NCBI GenBank assembly: GCA_937127265.1
Contig: CAKZLX010000319.1
Span: forward strand, 1 to 32,883
From: an uncultured Pseudomonadota bacterium
GTDB lineage: Bacteria; Myxococcota_A; UBA796
DNA: 32,883 bases
Direction: 5' to 3'
A program made the translations under genes and the position numbers. This document shows positions 26,011-32,883 of this stretch, in pieces. A model generated the notes under the pieces. It was not told where the DNA came from. It worked only from the letters and a program-made list of their open reading frames with translations, and did not search any database. How positions within the stretch are numbered: the first letter of the stretch is position 1; every line of letters starts with the position of its first letter.

Positions 26011-27105
26011 ATGACGTTTAAAAAAGTTCTCTTTTCCATCGCTCCATTATTATTGCTCACTACTTGTGGTGAACTGGGTGCCAGAGTCGCCAATGGTCCT
26101 CAATGTTCGGCCATAATTCCCGATGCTGGTGATTGGGATACCATGCAAGGAGACCCTGAACTATTGTGGGCACTTGAACCCAATCGACGGTTTCAAACCG
26201 GAAATGATGTCACTGAAATCAATGCGGTCGGACTACGTGAAAAATTGTTGCCTACCACACCAAAAAAACAAAATGAAAAGCGAATCTTGGTCACTGGAGA
26301 TTCCAGTATTTATGGTTGGGGTGTGCAAGACCACCAAACCTATGCGGTCAATCTAGAAACCGAACTCAAACGCGTTTTTCGTTTTCCAATCGAGGTCATC
26401 AACCTTGGTGTACCGGGGTATTCAACAGAGCAAACCCTCAAACTGTTGGATAAGGTCGGGTGGTCATATCAGCCCGATTTGGTGATTGTGAGCAATATTT
26501 TCAGTGATTGCAACATTGATGCCTTCCAAGATGAACAGGCAATGTCGCTCGCCAATCCAGAAAGTAGTCTGGTGTATCGGATGCTTCGTTCTTCAAGACT
26601 GTACTGTTCGATGTACATGCCTTGGGCAGAGTTTCAAGCCTCTCTCAACCAAAGTCCCAATCGAGTGCTAATGCCGGGAATGCCCACAGGTCCAAACGCC
26701 GCAGTCACACTGGAAAACCTCAACAAAGTAATCGGGCTCTCACGGGTTCCGATGAACAAATACCTCGAAAACCTTGAAACCATTCAAAGCCAAGCCCGTG
26801 AACGAGGAGCCACCATGCTGTTGGCACCCTTGGCACAAGAGTGGGATGTGGGGATTTGGAACGTTCCGATGCCCCCACCAGACGAAAACCATGTTTTACC
26901 TTGGCAACCCTATCGAGAAGCCCAACGAGAATGGGCTAGTACCCATGGTGTCGATATCATTTCCTTTCCTGATGCCTTTTCCAAACACACCGGAAACCCT
27001 GCGGAACTGTTTGTCGACCACATGCACCCCAGTCCTATCGGTACCAAAATCATGGCCAAAGCAGTTGCAGCACACCTCAAAGCACATCCCGAATTGCTAG
27101 AATGA
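26011..27105 (+). CDS. SGNH/GDSL-family hydrolase, membrane-anchored
   Basis: A predicted periplasmic esterase or acyl hydrolase of 364 aa. The hydrophobic N-terminus (VLFSIAPLLLLTTC) is either a membrane anchor or a weak lipoprotein signal, since Thr at -1 is rare. SGNH blocks are present: Ser98 in TGDSSIYGWG, Gly in NLGVPGYST, Asn in VSNIFSDC, and Asp336/His339 in VDHMHPSPIG. The preceding PELLWALEPN and INAVGLRE segments are typical of large SGNH proteins. The family often removes O-acetyl groups from glycans, which would fit a cell-wall operon, but the substrate is unknown. It starts 13 nt after the FGE-like gene with a poor ribosome site. Confidence 0.85.
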   Translation: MTFKKVLFSIAPLLLLTTCGELGARVANGPQCSAIIPDAGDWDTMQGDPELLWALEPNRRFQTGNDVTEINAVGLREKLLPTTPKKQNEKRILVTGDSSIYGWGVQDHQTYAVNLETELKRVFRFPIEVINLGVPGYSTEQTLKLLDKVGWSYQPDLVIVSNIFSDCNIDAFQDEQAMSLANPESSLVYRMLRSSRLYCSMYMPWAEFQASLNQSPNRVLMPGMPTGPNAAVTLENLNKVIGLSRVPMNKYLENLETIQSQARERGATMLLAPLAQEWDVGIWNVPMPPPDENHVLPWQPYREAQREWASTHGVDIISFPDAFSKHTGNPAELFVDHMHPSPIGTKIMAKAVAAHLKAHPELLE

Positions 27106-27120
27106 ATTTCCTAAGGAAAT
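27106..27120. repeat. Short inverted repeat after the SGNH gene
   Basis: ATTTCCTAAGGAAAT has perfect 7-base arms around one base and lies immediately after the SGNH stop codon. No T tract follows, so it is a possible operator or weak hairpin in the 69-nt gap before the lipoprotein gene. AT-rich TATTCT and TATTGT further on could be -10 elements. Confidence 0.3.
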
Positions 27121-27174
27121 CGGATATTCTATACCCATATTGTTAATGCATTCTTTTGAACTGGATGGAAGACC

Positions 27175-28170
27175 ATGTCACGTTTATTACCACTCTGCTT
27201 TCTCTTTCTACTTGGCTGCCCAGTAGAACCCAAAGATATTCAAGACCTAAACAACAACCCCGGCCCTGGTAAACAAGGACAAAATCAGGGACAGGGACAA
27301 GGCGCTGGTGGACAACCTGGCAATGCACCCAATATGGGTGGACAACCTGGTGGAAATGGTGGTGGACAAGGGCAAGGCACAATGGGTGGACCACCGCCTG
27401 GAACCCCTGGAGAAGGTGGCGGACAAGGTCCCCTTCCGGAAGGACAAGCCAACATGGAAAATGGAACCCTACCCGAAGGTGAAGTACCACCCAATACCAT
27501 GGGTGAAAATGGTGGTTCTATGGAAGGTGGACAACCCCCTCAAGGCATGGGAGATACCGTTCCTTCCCTACCAAAAGGAGAAGGTGAACAAACAGTGACC
27601 GATGAAAATGGAAACCCCCAGTTTGAAAATGCTCCCTTGGGTGAAGTTCCCTTAGAAGAAGGAAAACAGGGAGACATCAAAACACCTGAAGGGACACATC
27701 CAACCCCTGACTTTGCCCATCAACCTGGTGACATTCCTGCTACTGCTGGCGATGTACTTCCGATGTACCAACAAGCACCCCAGTTTTCAGATTTTATGGA
27801 TGAAGAACAAATCACCATCAACCTTGAAGTTTCAGGCGCCACCAGTTTTGACTATGAGTTTGTTGTGAAAAGAGAAGGTGATGGTCGCATTTACCCCAAA
27901 GTGGTACACAAACAAGCAGATGCCACCTCTCCAATCACACTGACCGCACCTGCCACCATGGATGAACCTGTTTGGTTGGTGATTACTGCTGACAAGACTG
28001 GTGATGGTCCCACACCTGACGACTTAGTCGGTGGTACGATTGAGGCCTTACTGTTTGCTGGACAAGACATGTCCTTGTCCTACACCCTACAAGCAGACGA
28101 CAGTTTCATGCAATCTTTGCCTTGGTTTTCACAAGCACAAGGAACGGAAGGCCCCCAGTTTGAGCGGTGA
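27175..28170 (+). CDS. Gly/Gln/Pro-rich lipoprotein
   Basis: A predicted lipoprotein of 331 aa with lipobox LLGC (Cys15). Residues about 29-127 are a low-complexity linker of Gly, Gln, Pro and Asn that could act as a flexible stalk. Residues about 128-200 are acidic and Pro-rich. The last 120 residues form a folded beta domain (QITINLEVSGATSFDYEF...VWLVITADKTGDG...DDLVGG...LSYTLQAD) resembling in pattern the end of the FGE-like lipoprotein upstream. I do not recognise a named family. The ATG at 27175 has GGAAG upstream. The GT-C-like gene begins 6 nt after the stop, so they are probably cotranscribed. Confidence 0.82.
   Translation: MSRLLPLCFLFLLGCPVEPKDIQDLNNNPGPGKQGQNQGQGQGAGGQPGNAPNMGGQPGGNGGGQGQGTMGGPPPGTPGEGGGQGPLPEGQANMENGTLPEGEVPPNTMGENGGSMEGGQPPQGMGDTVPSLPKGEGEQTVTDENGNPQFENAPLGEVPLEEGKQGDIKTPEGTHPTPDFAHQPGDIPATAGDVLPMYQQAPQFSDFMDEEQITINLEVSGATSFDYEFVVKREGDGRIYPKVVHKQADATSPITLTAPATMDEPVWLVITADKTGDGPTPDDLVGGTIEALLFAGQDMSLSYTLQADDSFMQSLPWFSQAQGTEGPQFER
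27259..27555 (+). repeat. Low-complexity GGACAA/GGTGGA-rich coding tract
   Basis: The part of the lipoprotein gene encoding residues 29-127 is dominated by repeats of GGT, GGA and CAA codons. It is degenerate rather than an exact tandem repeat, but can expand by slippage and gives spurious long ORFs on the other strand. Confidence 0.7.
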
Positions 28171-28176
28171 CCCAAC

Positions 28177-30339
28177 GTGGATACAACTGCATGGCATTGG
28201 AAACCCGTCGGCAAACGCTTAGCCATCTGGTTTGGGTGTGCGATCATCCTTTGTTTTCCCAGTAGTCTACTGCCCCACCAAAAATTAATTGGCGATCCAG
28301 CAATCGATGTTTGGAATCACGCCTGGGGCTATTGGTTTGTTTTTCAATCGTTGCTATCGGGAACGCTTCCTTTGGAAACCCCATTAATTGGAGCACCGGC
28401 TGGAGGAACAATCTATTATATCGATACACCAGGGGCCGTCAGTGCCTTGCCGTTCACCGCTATCTTCGGTGCAGCCGTGGGATACAACCTTGTCCTACTG
28501 GGACGACTAGCCATTGCTGGTTTTGCCACACAATCTTTGATAAAAGAGTGGCTCGATGCCGATGATTCTCCTTGGTTAGGCTGGATTGCTGGATGGGCAA
28601 CGATGACCCTCCCCTTTCTACTCTGTGAATTGAGCAACGGAATCTCTGAGGTCTGTGCTATCCAATGGGGTATTTGTGCACTTTGGATGACGGAAAGAGC
28701 CACCAAGCACAATACCTGGAAAGAATGGATTGGGTTGGGCATATTTCAAGGTCTCACCATTGCCGCCACCTTCTATTATGGATTGGCGTTTGGATTGTTG
28801 TTGATTTGGTTAATTCTGGGTCGTATCATTGGACAGTCTCGCCAAGAAAAACCACAGACATTCGGATTGTTGAAAGGAGCAGTATCCGCTGCCTTGATTG
28901 CAATCGTGGTGGCATCTCCCTATGCTTGGGCTTTTTGGATGTCGATCCAAAGTGACTCTCGGTTGGTGATGCGAGACAACTCACTCCACGAACAGTTGTT
29001 GAGACACAATGCGGTTGACCCCAAAATTTATTGGATGTGGGGGGAGTTTCAATCAGTCAATCTGCGCGAAAAATATGGTGAGCCCTTTGTACATACAGCT
29101 TATTTACGGTGGAGTTTATTACCGATGGCCATTTGGGCAGGTCTACGTCATAGTCATCTCCGTCTTTGGCTGGGGGCGATGATCTTTTCACTGCTGATGG
29201 GACTGGGTAATTTCTTGTGGTGGAATGAGAATTGGGTCTACTTGGACAACCAAATGATCTCTTTGCCTTTTGACTGGATTCGACAAGTTCTCCCACAAAT
29301 TGCCATCACTCATCCCTTGCGCCTCTCGGTCGGTGGTCAAGTCATTTGTGTCGTTTTGGGACTGATTGGTTGGCGCGATCTAGGGAAAAGAATCGATCAC
29401 AAATGGTTCTTTCTTTGTCCACTGATATTCATTACTACCGAATCACTGTGGGGGTCAAGTGCACAATGGCCTCTACCCAACTCTGATGCCCAGATTTCTA
29501 GCGCCTATACCCTTTCTGACAATGATACTCGTGGGGTTTTAGACCTCCCCGCCGAAGTCGGTACCGGAATGGAAACCTCTCGCTACTTTTGGTACCAAAC
29601 CCATCACGGCAAGCCGATTCCCTATACTCCCGACGCTAGATTGGGAAGTACCAGAGACTTGCAAACGTTCAAAAACTTCATGGGCGATGGGATGAAAGAA
29701 GAACCGAAAGCCCTGGATACCCTCTCGATACTACACATGCGCGAAATCTACCAACAAATTGTTGTTCATCCAGAATTAGACAATACAAAAGCCCAAGCCT
29801 ATACCACAGTATTTACCGAGTCTTTTGGAGAACCCACACTGACTGACGGTATCTTACAATGGTCTCTAGAGCCATTAGAGCCAGAAGAAAAGCCTGTGGA
29901 ATTGGAGACCAAAGCAACCGTTGCTACACCCTACTCTTCCGATGGTGAAACCATTCAAGAATTTTCTTGTCAACGGATTGCTGATTTAACCAAAACATTG
30001 TTATCCGATGCACCATCTCAGGAAGCCCTCTCTATGCAGAAAACCTGTACTACAGAGATTAAACAGTTCTGTGTACAACGCAGTAAAAATACTGGCATCG
30101 AATTGCAGGAACTCAATTTCTGTCTGTCAGAATTCGCCAAAGCCCCCACCGAAGACTTACAATATGCTCTCTTACATGTTTTTCGACATCCCAACACCAA
30201 TGTTAAAGTGCAATTTTGTCAATCATTACAACAATACCCAAGCTTGATAGCACTTCTTCCCAAGCAAAGAGTTCAACAACTCTCCACCAACCAACCGGCA
30301 CCAGTACAAAATGCCATGAATGCACTTTTCGCTCCCTAA
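28177..30339 (+). CDS. Polytopic membrane protein, GT-C/YfhO-like (copy 2) with Cys-rich C-terminal domain
   Basis: A protein of 720 aa with about ten to twelve membrane segments in its first 430 residues. The first loop begins LIGDPAIDVWNHAWGYWF, the acidic loop motif expected after the first segment of GT-C-type glycosyltransferases, and IDTPGAVSALPF follows. A middle loop has ELSNGISEVCAI, comparable with GNAQFENVAP in the protein at 17308-18930, and a late loop has ITHPLRLS where that protein has ATHRFLM. The C-terminal ~290 residues are extracytoplasmic, with several Cys and a helical repeat-like end. It starts with GTG at 28177, 6 nt after the lipoprotein stop. It may transfer a lipid-linked sugar; the substrate is unknown. 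Confidence 0.75.
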   Translation: MDTTAWHWKPVGKRLAIWFGCAIILCFPSSLLPHQKLIGDPAIDVWNHAWGYWFVFQSLLSGTLPLETPLIGAPAGGTIYYIDTPGAVSALPFTAIFGAAVGYNLVLLGRLAIAGFATQSLIKEWLDADDSPWLGWIAGWATMTLPFLLCELSNGISEVCAIQWGICALWMTERATKHNTWKEWIGLGIFQGLTIAATFYYGLAFGLLLIWLILGRIIGQSRQEKPQTFGLLKGAVSAALIAIVVASPYAWAFWMSIQSDSRLVMRDNSLHEQLLRHNAVDPKIYWMWGEFQSVNLREKYGEPFVHTAYLRWSLLPMAIWAGLRHSHLRLWLGAMIFSLLMGLGNFLWWNENWVYLDNQMISLPFDWIRQVLPQIAITHPLRLSVGGQVICVVLGLIGWRDLGKRIDHKWFFLCPLIFITTESLWGSSAQWPLPNSDAQISSAYTLSDNDTRGVLDLPAEVGTGMETSRYFWYQTHHGKPIPYTPDARLGSTRDLQTFKNFMGDGMKEEPKALDTLSILHMREIYQQIVVHPELDNTKAQAYTTVFTESFGEPTLTDGILQWSLEPLEPEEKPVELETKATVATPYSSDGETIQEFSCQRIADLTKTLLSDAPSQEALSMQKTCTTEIKQFCVQRSKNTGIELQELNFCLSEFAKAPTEDLQYALLHVFRHPNTNVKVQFCQSLQQYPSLIALLPKQRVQQLSTNQPAPVQNAMNALFAP

Positions 30340-30354
30340 AACAGTCATGCTGTT
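30340..30354 (+). terminator. Weak stem-loop after the GT-C-like gene
   Basis: AACAG-TCATG-CTGTT forms a 5-bp stem and 5-nt loop one base after the stop codon. The stem is short and no U tract follows, so it could only be a weak or processing signal in the 69-nt gap before the TrkA/USP gene. Confidence 0.25.
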
Positions 30355-30408
30355 CTCGAATGGGATATTGTGAATAGAATTAAAGTCGATTTTTATTTTG
30401 GAGTTTTC

Positions 30409-31791
30409 ATGTCCACCACACCCCAACGACAATTGGTTCTCATTGGACTAGATGGTATCGGAATCTATGTATTCCAGAACATTCCTGACAATTGGCATGT
30501 AACTGTCATTGATGACAACATGGATCGATTGAGCCAAATACCAGACATCTGGGGAGATCGAAAGGTTACCAAAATCTGCGACAATCCCTCATCACGACTG
30601 GTATTAGAGGAATGTAATCTTGTTCCATCCACCATATTGGCAGTCTTGACCACCTCTGACAAAATGAACCAAGAAGTGGTTCGTCTCGCCAAAGAAGAAT
30701 ACGCCATTGAAACCATCTTTGTGGTACAAAATACGATTGAGACCACCTGTCCATTTGAGGGTGTAACCTTACTCAATGCCGAAAAGTTACTCTCTAACCG
30801 TCTGTCTAGTCTCTTTCGAGGAACGATGAGCGCCCAAAACATTGGTCAAGAAAGGGGTGAAATCCGCCAAGTCACCATTCTAAACTCCAGTGCTGCACGT
30901 GGTAAAACCCTAAAAGAACTCAATCCACAAACTTGGATTATCGCCGCAATATATCGAAACGGAGAATTAATTGTGCCTCACGGTAATACATTCATCCGAG
31001 CCGGAGATGAGGTTGTGGTGGTTGGTGAACCAGAAGTGCTGGACAGAGAACTCTCTTTTTTACAGGGTGGACAGATTTTATTCCCCTCTCAATATGGAAA
31101 ACATATTGGTGTGATCGATGGAGAACATGATCCCGACTTCATCGCCCAGTTGGTGGCGCATACCGAAGTTAATGGAGACTACAGCATCGCTTTCGACACC
31201 CTTAATCCCCTCATCAAAAGCGAGGCTGAGATTCGGTCTTATTTAGCAGAACATGACATTGGTATGATATTTTTGCCACCGAAACCGATCTCATGGTTTG
31301 CCCGATGGGGTATTCGACAATCAAAAATTATGAACCTCATGTTCAAAACGCAACTCCCATTTTGGGTCAACAATGACACAGACAATATCAAACGGATTCT
31401 GATCTGTGTTGCCAATCCGAAAGCCATGAATGTAATTGGGGCAACCGCCATGGATGTCGCTCGACAATTCAAAGCTGAACTCACCCTCTTGAATGTCTTT
31501 CCACCCAACATCGATCAAGAAGGTCGCAAGGAGATTGAACAGGTTCCCACCGAATTAACCCACATGGCCAATTCACACGGCATCAACCTCATCAAGACCT
31601 CGACAGAAGGAAATCCCATTCGTGAAATCATCAAACATGCCAAAGATTTCGACTTATTGATTGTCGGCTATTCGGAGCATCAACGTTCAACCTTTGCCAA
31701 CCCCGACATTTCACTACATTTGTTTCATGAAATTCGCTCTTGCCCGAACACTTCGATTCTTTTTGTACCTTGGCAAACGGCAGGAAAATAA
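30409..31791 (+). CDS. TrkA-N/TrkA-C protein fused to universal-stress-protein domains
   Basis: A cytoplasmic regulator of 460 aa for the adjacent cation antiporter. The N-terminal Rossmann-like RCK domain (1-140) has GLDGIG at 13-18, a variant of the usual glycine motif, plus acidic VIDDN. TrkA-C covers about 150-215 (GKTLKEL, HGNTFIRAGDEVVVVG). A degenerate USP-like segment (about 230-320) is followed by a clearer USP domain (326-458; KRILICVANP, DLLIVGYSEH, SILFVPW). The canonical ATP-binding glycine pattern is not obvious. It probably senses nucleotide to gate the antiporter, by family. The start is the ATG at 30409 with GGAG 5 nt upstream. The antiporter ATG lies one base after its stop. 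Confidence 0.85.
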   Translation: MSTTPQRQLVLIGLDGIGIYVFQNIPDNWHVTVIDDNMDRLSQIPDIWGDRKVTKICDNPSSRLVLEECNLVPSTILAVLTTSDKMNQEVVRLAKEEYAIETIFVVQNTIETTCPFEGVTLLNAEKLLSNRLSSLFRGTMSAQNIGQERGEIRQVTILNSSAARGKTLKELNPQTWIIAAIYRNGELIVPHGNTFIRAGDEVVVVGEPEVLDRELSFLQGGQILFPSQYGKHIGVIDGEHDPDFIAQLVAHTEVNGDYSIAFDTLNPLIKSEAEIRSYLAEHDIGMIFLPPKPISWFARWGIRQSKIMNLMFKTQLPFWVNNDTDNIKRILICVANPKAMNVIGATAMDVARQFKAELTLLNVFPPNIDQEGRKEIEQVPTELTHMANSHGINLIKTSTEGNPIREIIKHAKDFDLLIVGYSEHQRSTFANPDISLHLFHEIRSCPNTSILFVPWQTAGK

Positions 31792-31792
31792 G

Positions 31793-32659
31793 ATGGCACC
31801 TTTTCTAATCGTATTGTTATGGGGACTACTCTTCGGTCTATTACCAGCATTTGGGGTAGAGCCAAGCCATGAAACCGTGGAACAAACCGCCCATGCTGTG
31901 GAAGCTGCACAGCACGCGGCATCTGGGGTACAAGGACTTGGTGGTTCAGCGGCATTTACACTGGTCTTGATGACCCTTGGAGCGATTGCAATGCCTTCGT
32001 TTGCCCAACGAATTGCCATTCCCATGGCGGTAGCAGAGATTCTCTATGGTTTCATTATCGGTGGAAGCGGGTTTGGATTTATTAACAATCCCAACGATCA
32101 ATTCATCCGGTTTCTCTCTGACTTAGGGTTTGCCTTCTTTTTGTTTTTGGCTGGATTGGAAATTGACTTTCGAGAAATTGAAAACCGTCTCAAAGAACTG
32201 ATTCTTCCGTTTATCGTGTCCACATTGGCCTTCGTCTGCTCGATGAGTATCTCACATGCTCTTGGATGGGGTACTTGGATGGGGCTTGCGATTGGAGCCA
32301 CTTCGGTTCCACTATTGTTAGCAGTGGTCCGAGAAATGGAACTGGGAGACACTGCCCTCGGTAAAAACATGATTGCCTTTGCTGCGATGGGAGAGTTGGT
32401 AACCATTTTCCTATTATCAGGGATTGAAATTCACAAAGTTGCCGATGGCGATGTCAGTGACACCATCTTGGGCTTTGTCTTGTTATTGACCTTAGTACTC
32501 ATCGCCACTGCTGGAGCCTCTTTGTTACGCATTCTGCAATGGTGGCAACCTGGCTTGTTTCGGAAAATGGTAGCCCATGATGATCCTTCAGAATTTGGAA
32601 TTCGAGTTGGCTTTGCGATGATGTTCTTTTTCATTGGTCTGTCTATTTGTTTTTTTTAA
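31793..32659 (+). CDS. CPA2-type (KefB/NhaP-like) cation/proton antiporter, apparently truncated
   Basis: A membrane protein of 288 aa as read. The N-terminus has a signal-like segment (MAPFLIVLLWGLLFGLLPAF) and a His/Ala-rich loop. Family features follow: AEILYGFIIGGSGFGF, LSDLGFAFFLFLAGLEIDF, GATSVPLLLAVVREMEL and AAMGELVTIFLL, where other members often have Asp. Antiporters of this class usually have about 380-400 aa; this one ends after FAMMFFFIGLSICFF, where four or five more membrane segments would be expected. The stop lies in a T-run at the start of a strongly AT-rich stretch. The start is the ATG at 31793, directly after the TrkA/USP stop. An interrupted gene or assembly junction is likely. 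Confidence 0.8.
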   Translation: MAPFLIVLLWGLLFGLLPAFGVEPSHETVEQTAHAVEAAQHAASGVQGLGGSAAFTLVLMTLGAIAMPSFAQRIAIPMAVAEILYGFIIGGSGFGFINNPNDQFIRFLSDLGFAFFLFLAGLEIDFREIENRLKELILPFIVSTLAFVCSMSISHALGWGTWMGLAIGATSVPLLLAVVREMELGDTALGKNMIAFAAMGELVTIFLLSGIEIHKVADGDVSDTILGFVLLLTLVLIATAGASLLRILQWWQPGLFRKMVAHDDPSEFGIRVGFAMMFFFIGLSICFF

Positions 32660-32857
32660 TATAATATACATTTCATTAAGATTATTGAAGACAAAATTTT
32701 CACATTCTGTTGTGACGCATGGTTTTGCAAGAGCACAATCAACAGCATCATTTTCAAAATATTTGCAATTGTCACATAATGTGTAAGGATGGAGATTCAG
32801 CCTAATTACATTGTTCAATATTGCTTTTTCAGTATCTATCAGACATAAAGTTTTCAT
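32588..32857 (-). CDS. Small Cys-rich hypothetical protein in AT-rich terminal segment
   Basis: An ORF of 89 aa whose first 67 codons (32857 down to about 32657) lie in the AT-rich tail. The remaining codons run antisense through the antiporter and probably do not belong to it. The first part has LCDNCKYF, DCALAKPC and TTECENF, a Cys pattern like the small zinc-binding proteins I recall from phages and mobile elements. The Shine-Dalgarno is weak. It looks unlike its neighbours in base composition. It may be the remains of a foreign insert or of an unrelated genome joined by assembly error. Confidence 0.4.
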   Translation of the reverse strand: MKTLCLIDTEKAILNNVIRLNLHPYTLCDNCKYFENDAVDCALAKPCVTTECENFVFNNLNEMYIILKKTNRQTNEKEHHRKANSNSKF

Positions 32858-32883
32858 TTATCTATTCCACTTTTATTGATGTA
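32650..32883. other. AT-rich segment of different composition (possible junction)
   Basis: From about 32650 the sequence is markedly richer in A and T than the preceding 32 kb, with runs such as TTTTTTTTAATATAATATAC. The change coincides with loss of the antiporter reading frame. No terminal inverted repeat or insertion-sequence end is recognisable, and the window ends 230 bases later, so the nature of the segment cannot be settled. Confidence 0.6.

Noticed and set aside
27247-27500. Leftward ORFs over the Gly/Gln-rich tract
   Set aside because: They are shadows of the low-complexity GGT/CAA codons.
31661-31792. Antiporter start inside the TrkA/USP gene
   Set aside because: The antiporter sequence begins with a hydrophobic segment at the ATG at 31793, directly after the upstream stop; the earlier part is an out-of-frame shadow.

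Overview
The window reads as bacterial chromosome from a Gram-negative-like organism, densely coded and with a GC content that looks to be in the mid-40s by eye (not computed). Many predicted lipoproteins carry a lipobox. Other hints are a MopE-type Asp-rich metal-binding motif, a sigma-54-type promoter, heme A synthase and large periplasmic hydrolases. Together these suggest a deltaproteobacterial, Myxococcota or Bdellovibrionota-like lineage, but no rRNA or marker gene is present, so the placement is a weak inference. I saw no tRNA, rRNA, CRISPR array, insertion sequence or phage module, and no gene-free stretch exceeds 300 bases.

Layout. At the left edge is the 5' end of a leftward gene with a conserved Cys motif. 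Diverging from it is fadB-fadA (280-3621, fatty-acid beta-oxidation), with a perfect 20-bp palindrome in front and a clear terminator behind. Positions 3689-17132 are all leftward genes. In transcription order these are an M23 peptidase, an M14 carboxypeptidase-like protein and an alpha/beta-hydrolase lipoprotein; then a circularly permuted ATP-grasp protein, an AstE/AspA-type zinc deacylase, a GshB-like ATP-grasp ligase and a GerMN lipoprotein; then a FliA/WhiG-type sigma factor, a TPR protein, a PlsC-type acyltransferase and a propeller-like membrane-anchored protein. The sigma-factor gene sits behind a near-consensus sigma-54 (-24/-12) promoter, which implies a sigma cascade.

From 17308 a rightward GT-C-like membrane protein converges on two leftward genes, a TerB-like protein and heme A synthase (ctaA). 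From 20767 to the end everything real is rightward: RlmD-like 23S rRNA methyltransferase, class A PBP, FGE-like lipoprotein, SGNH hydrolase, Gly/Gln/Pro-rich lipoprotein, a second GT-C-like protein, a TrkA-N/USP regulator and a CPA2-type cation/proton antiporter. The first four are packed with -4 to 13 nt between them. The theme is envelope and cell-wall biology.

The antiporter stops after about 288 residues, exactly where base composition becomes very AT-rich (about 32650 to the end). This is either a real insertion or deletion boundary or an assembly chimera. The best candidate for an undescribed system is the three-gene ligase/ligase/deacylase operon at 9460-12910, with its own palindromic upstream site.
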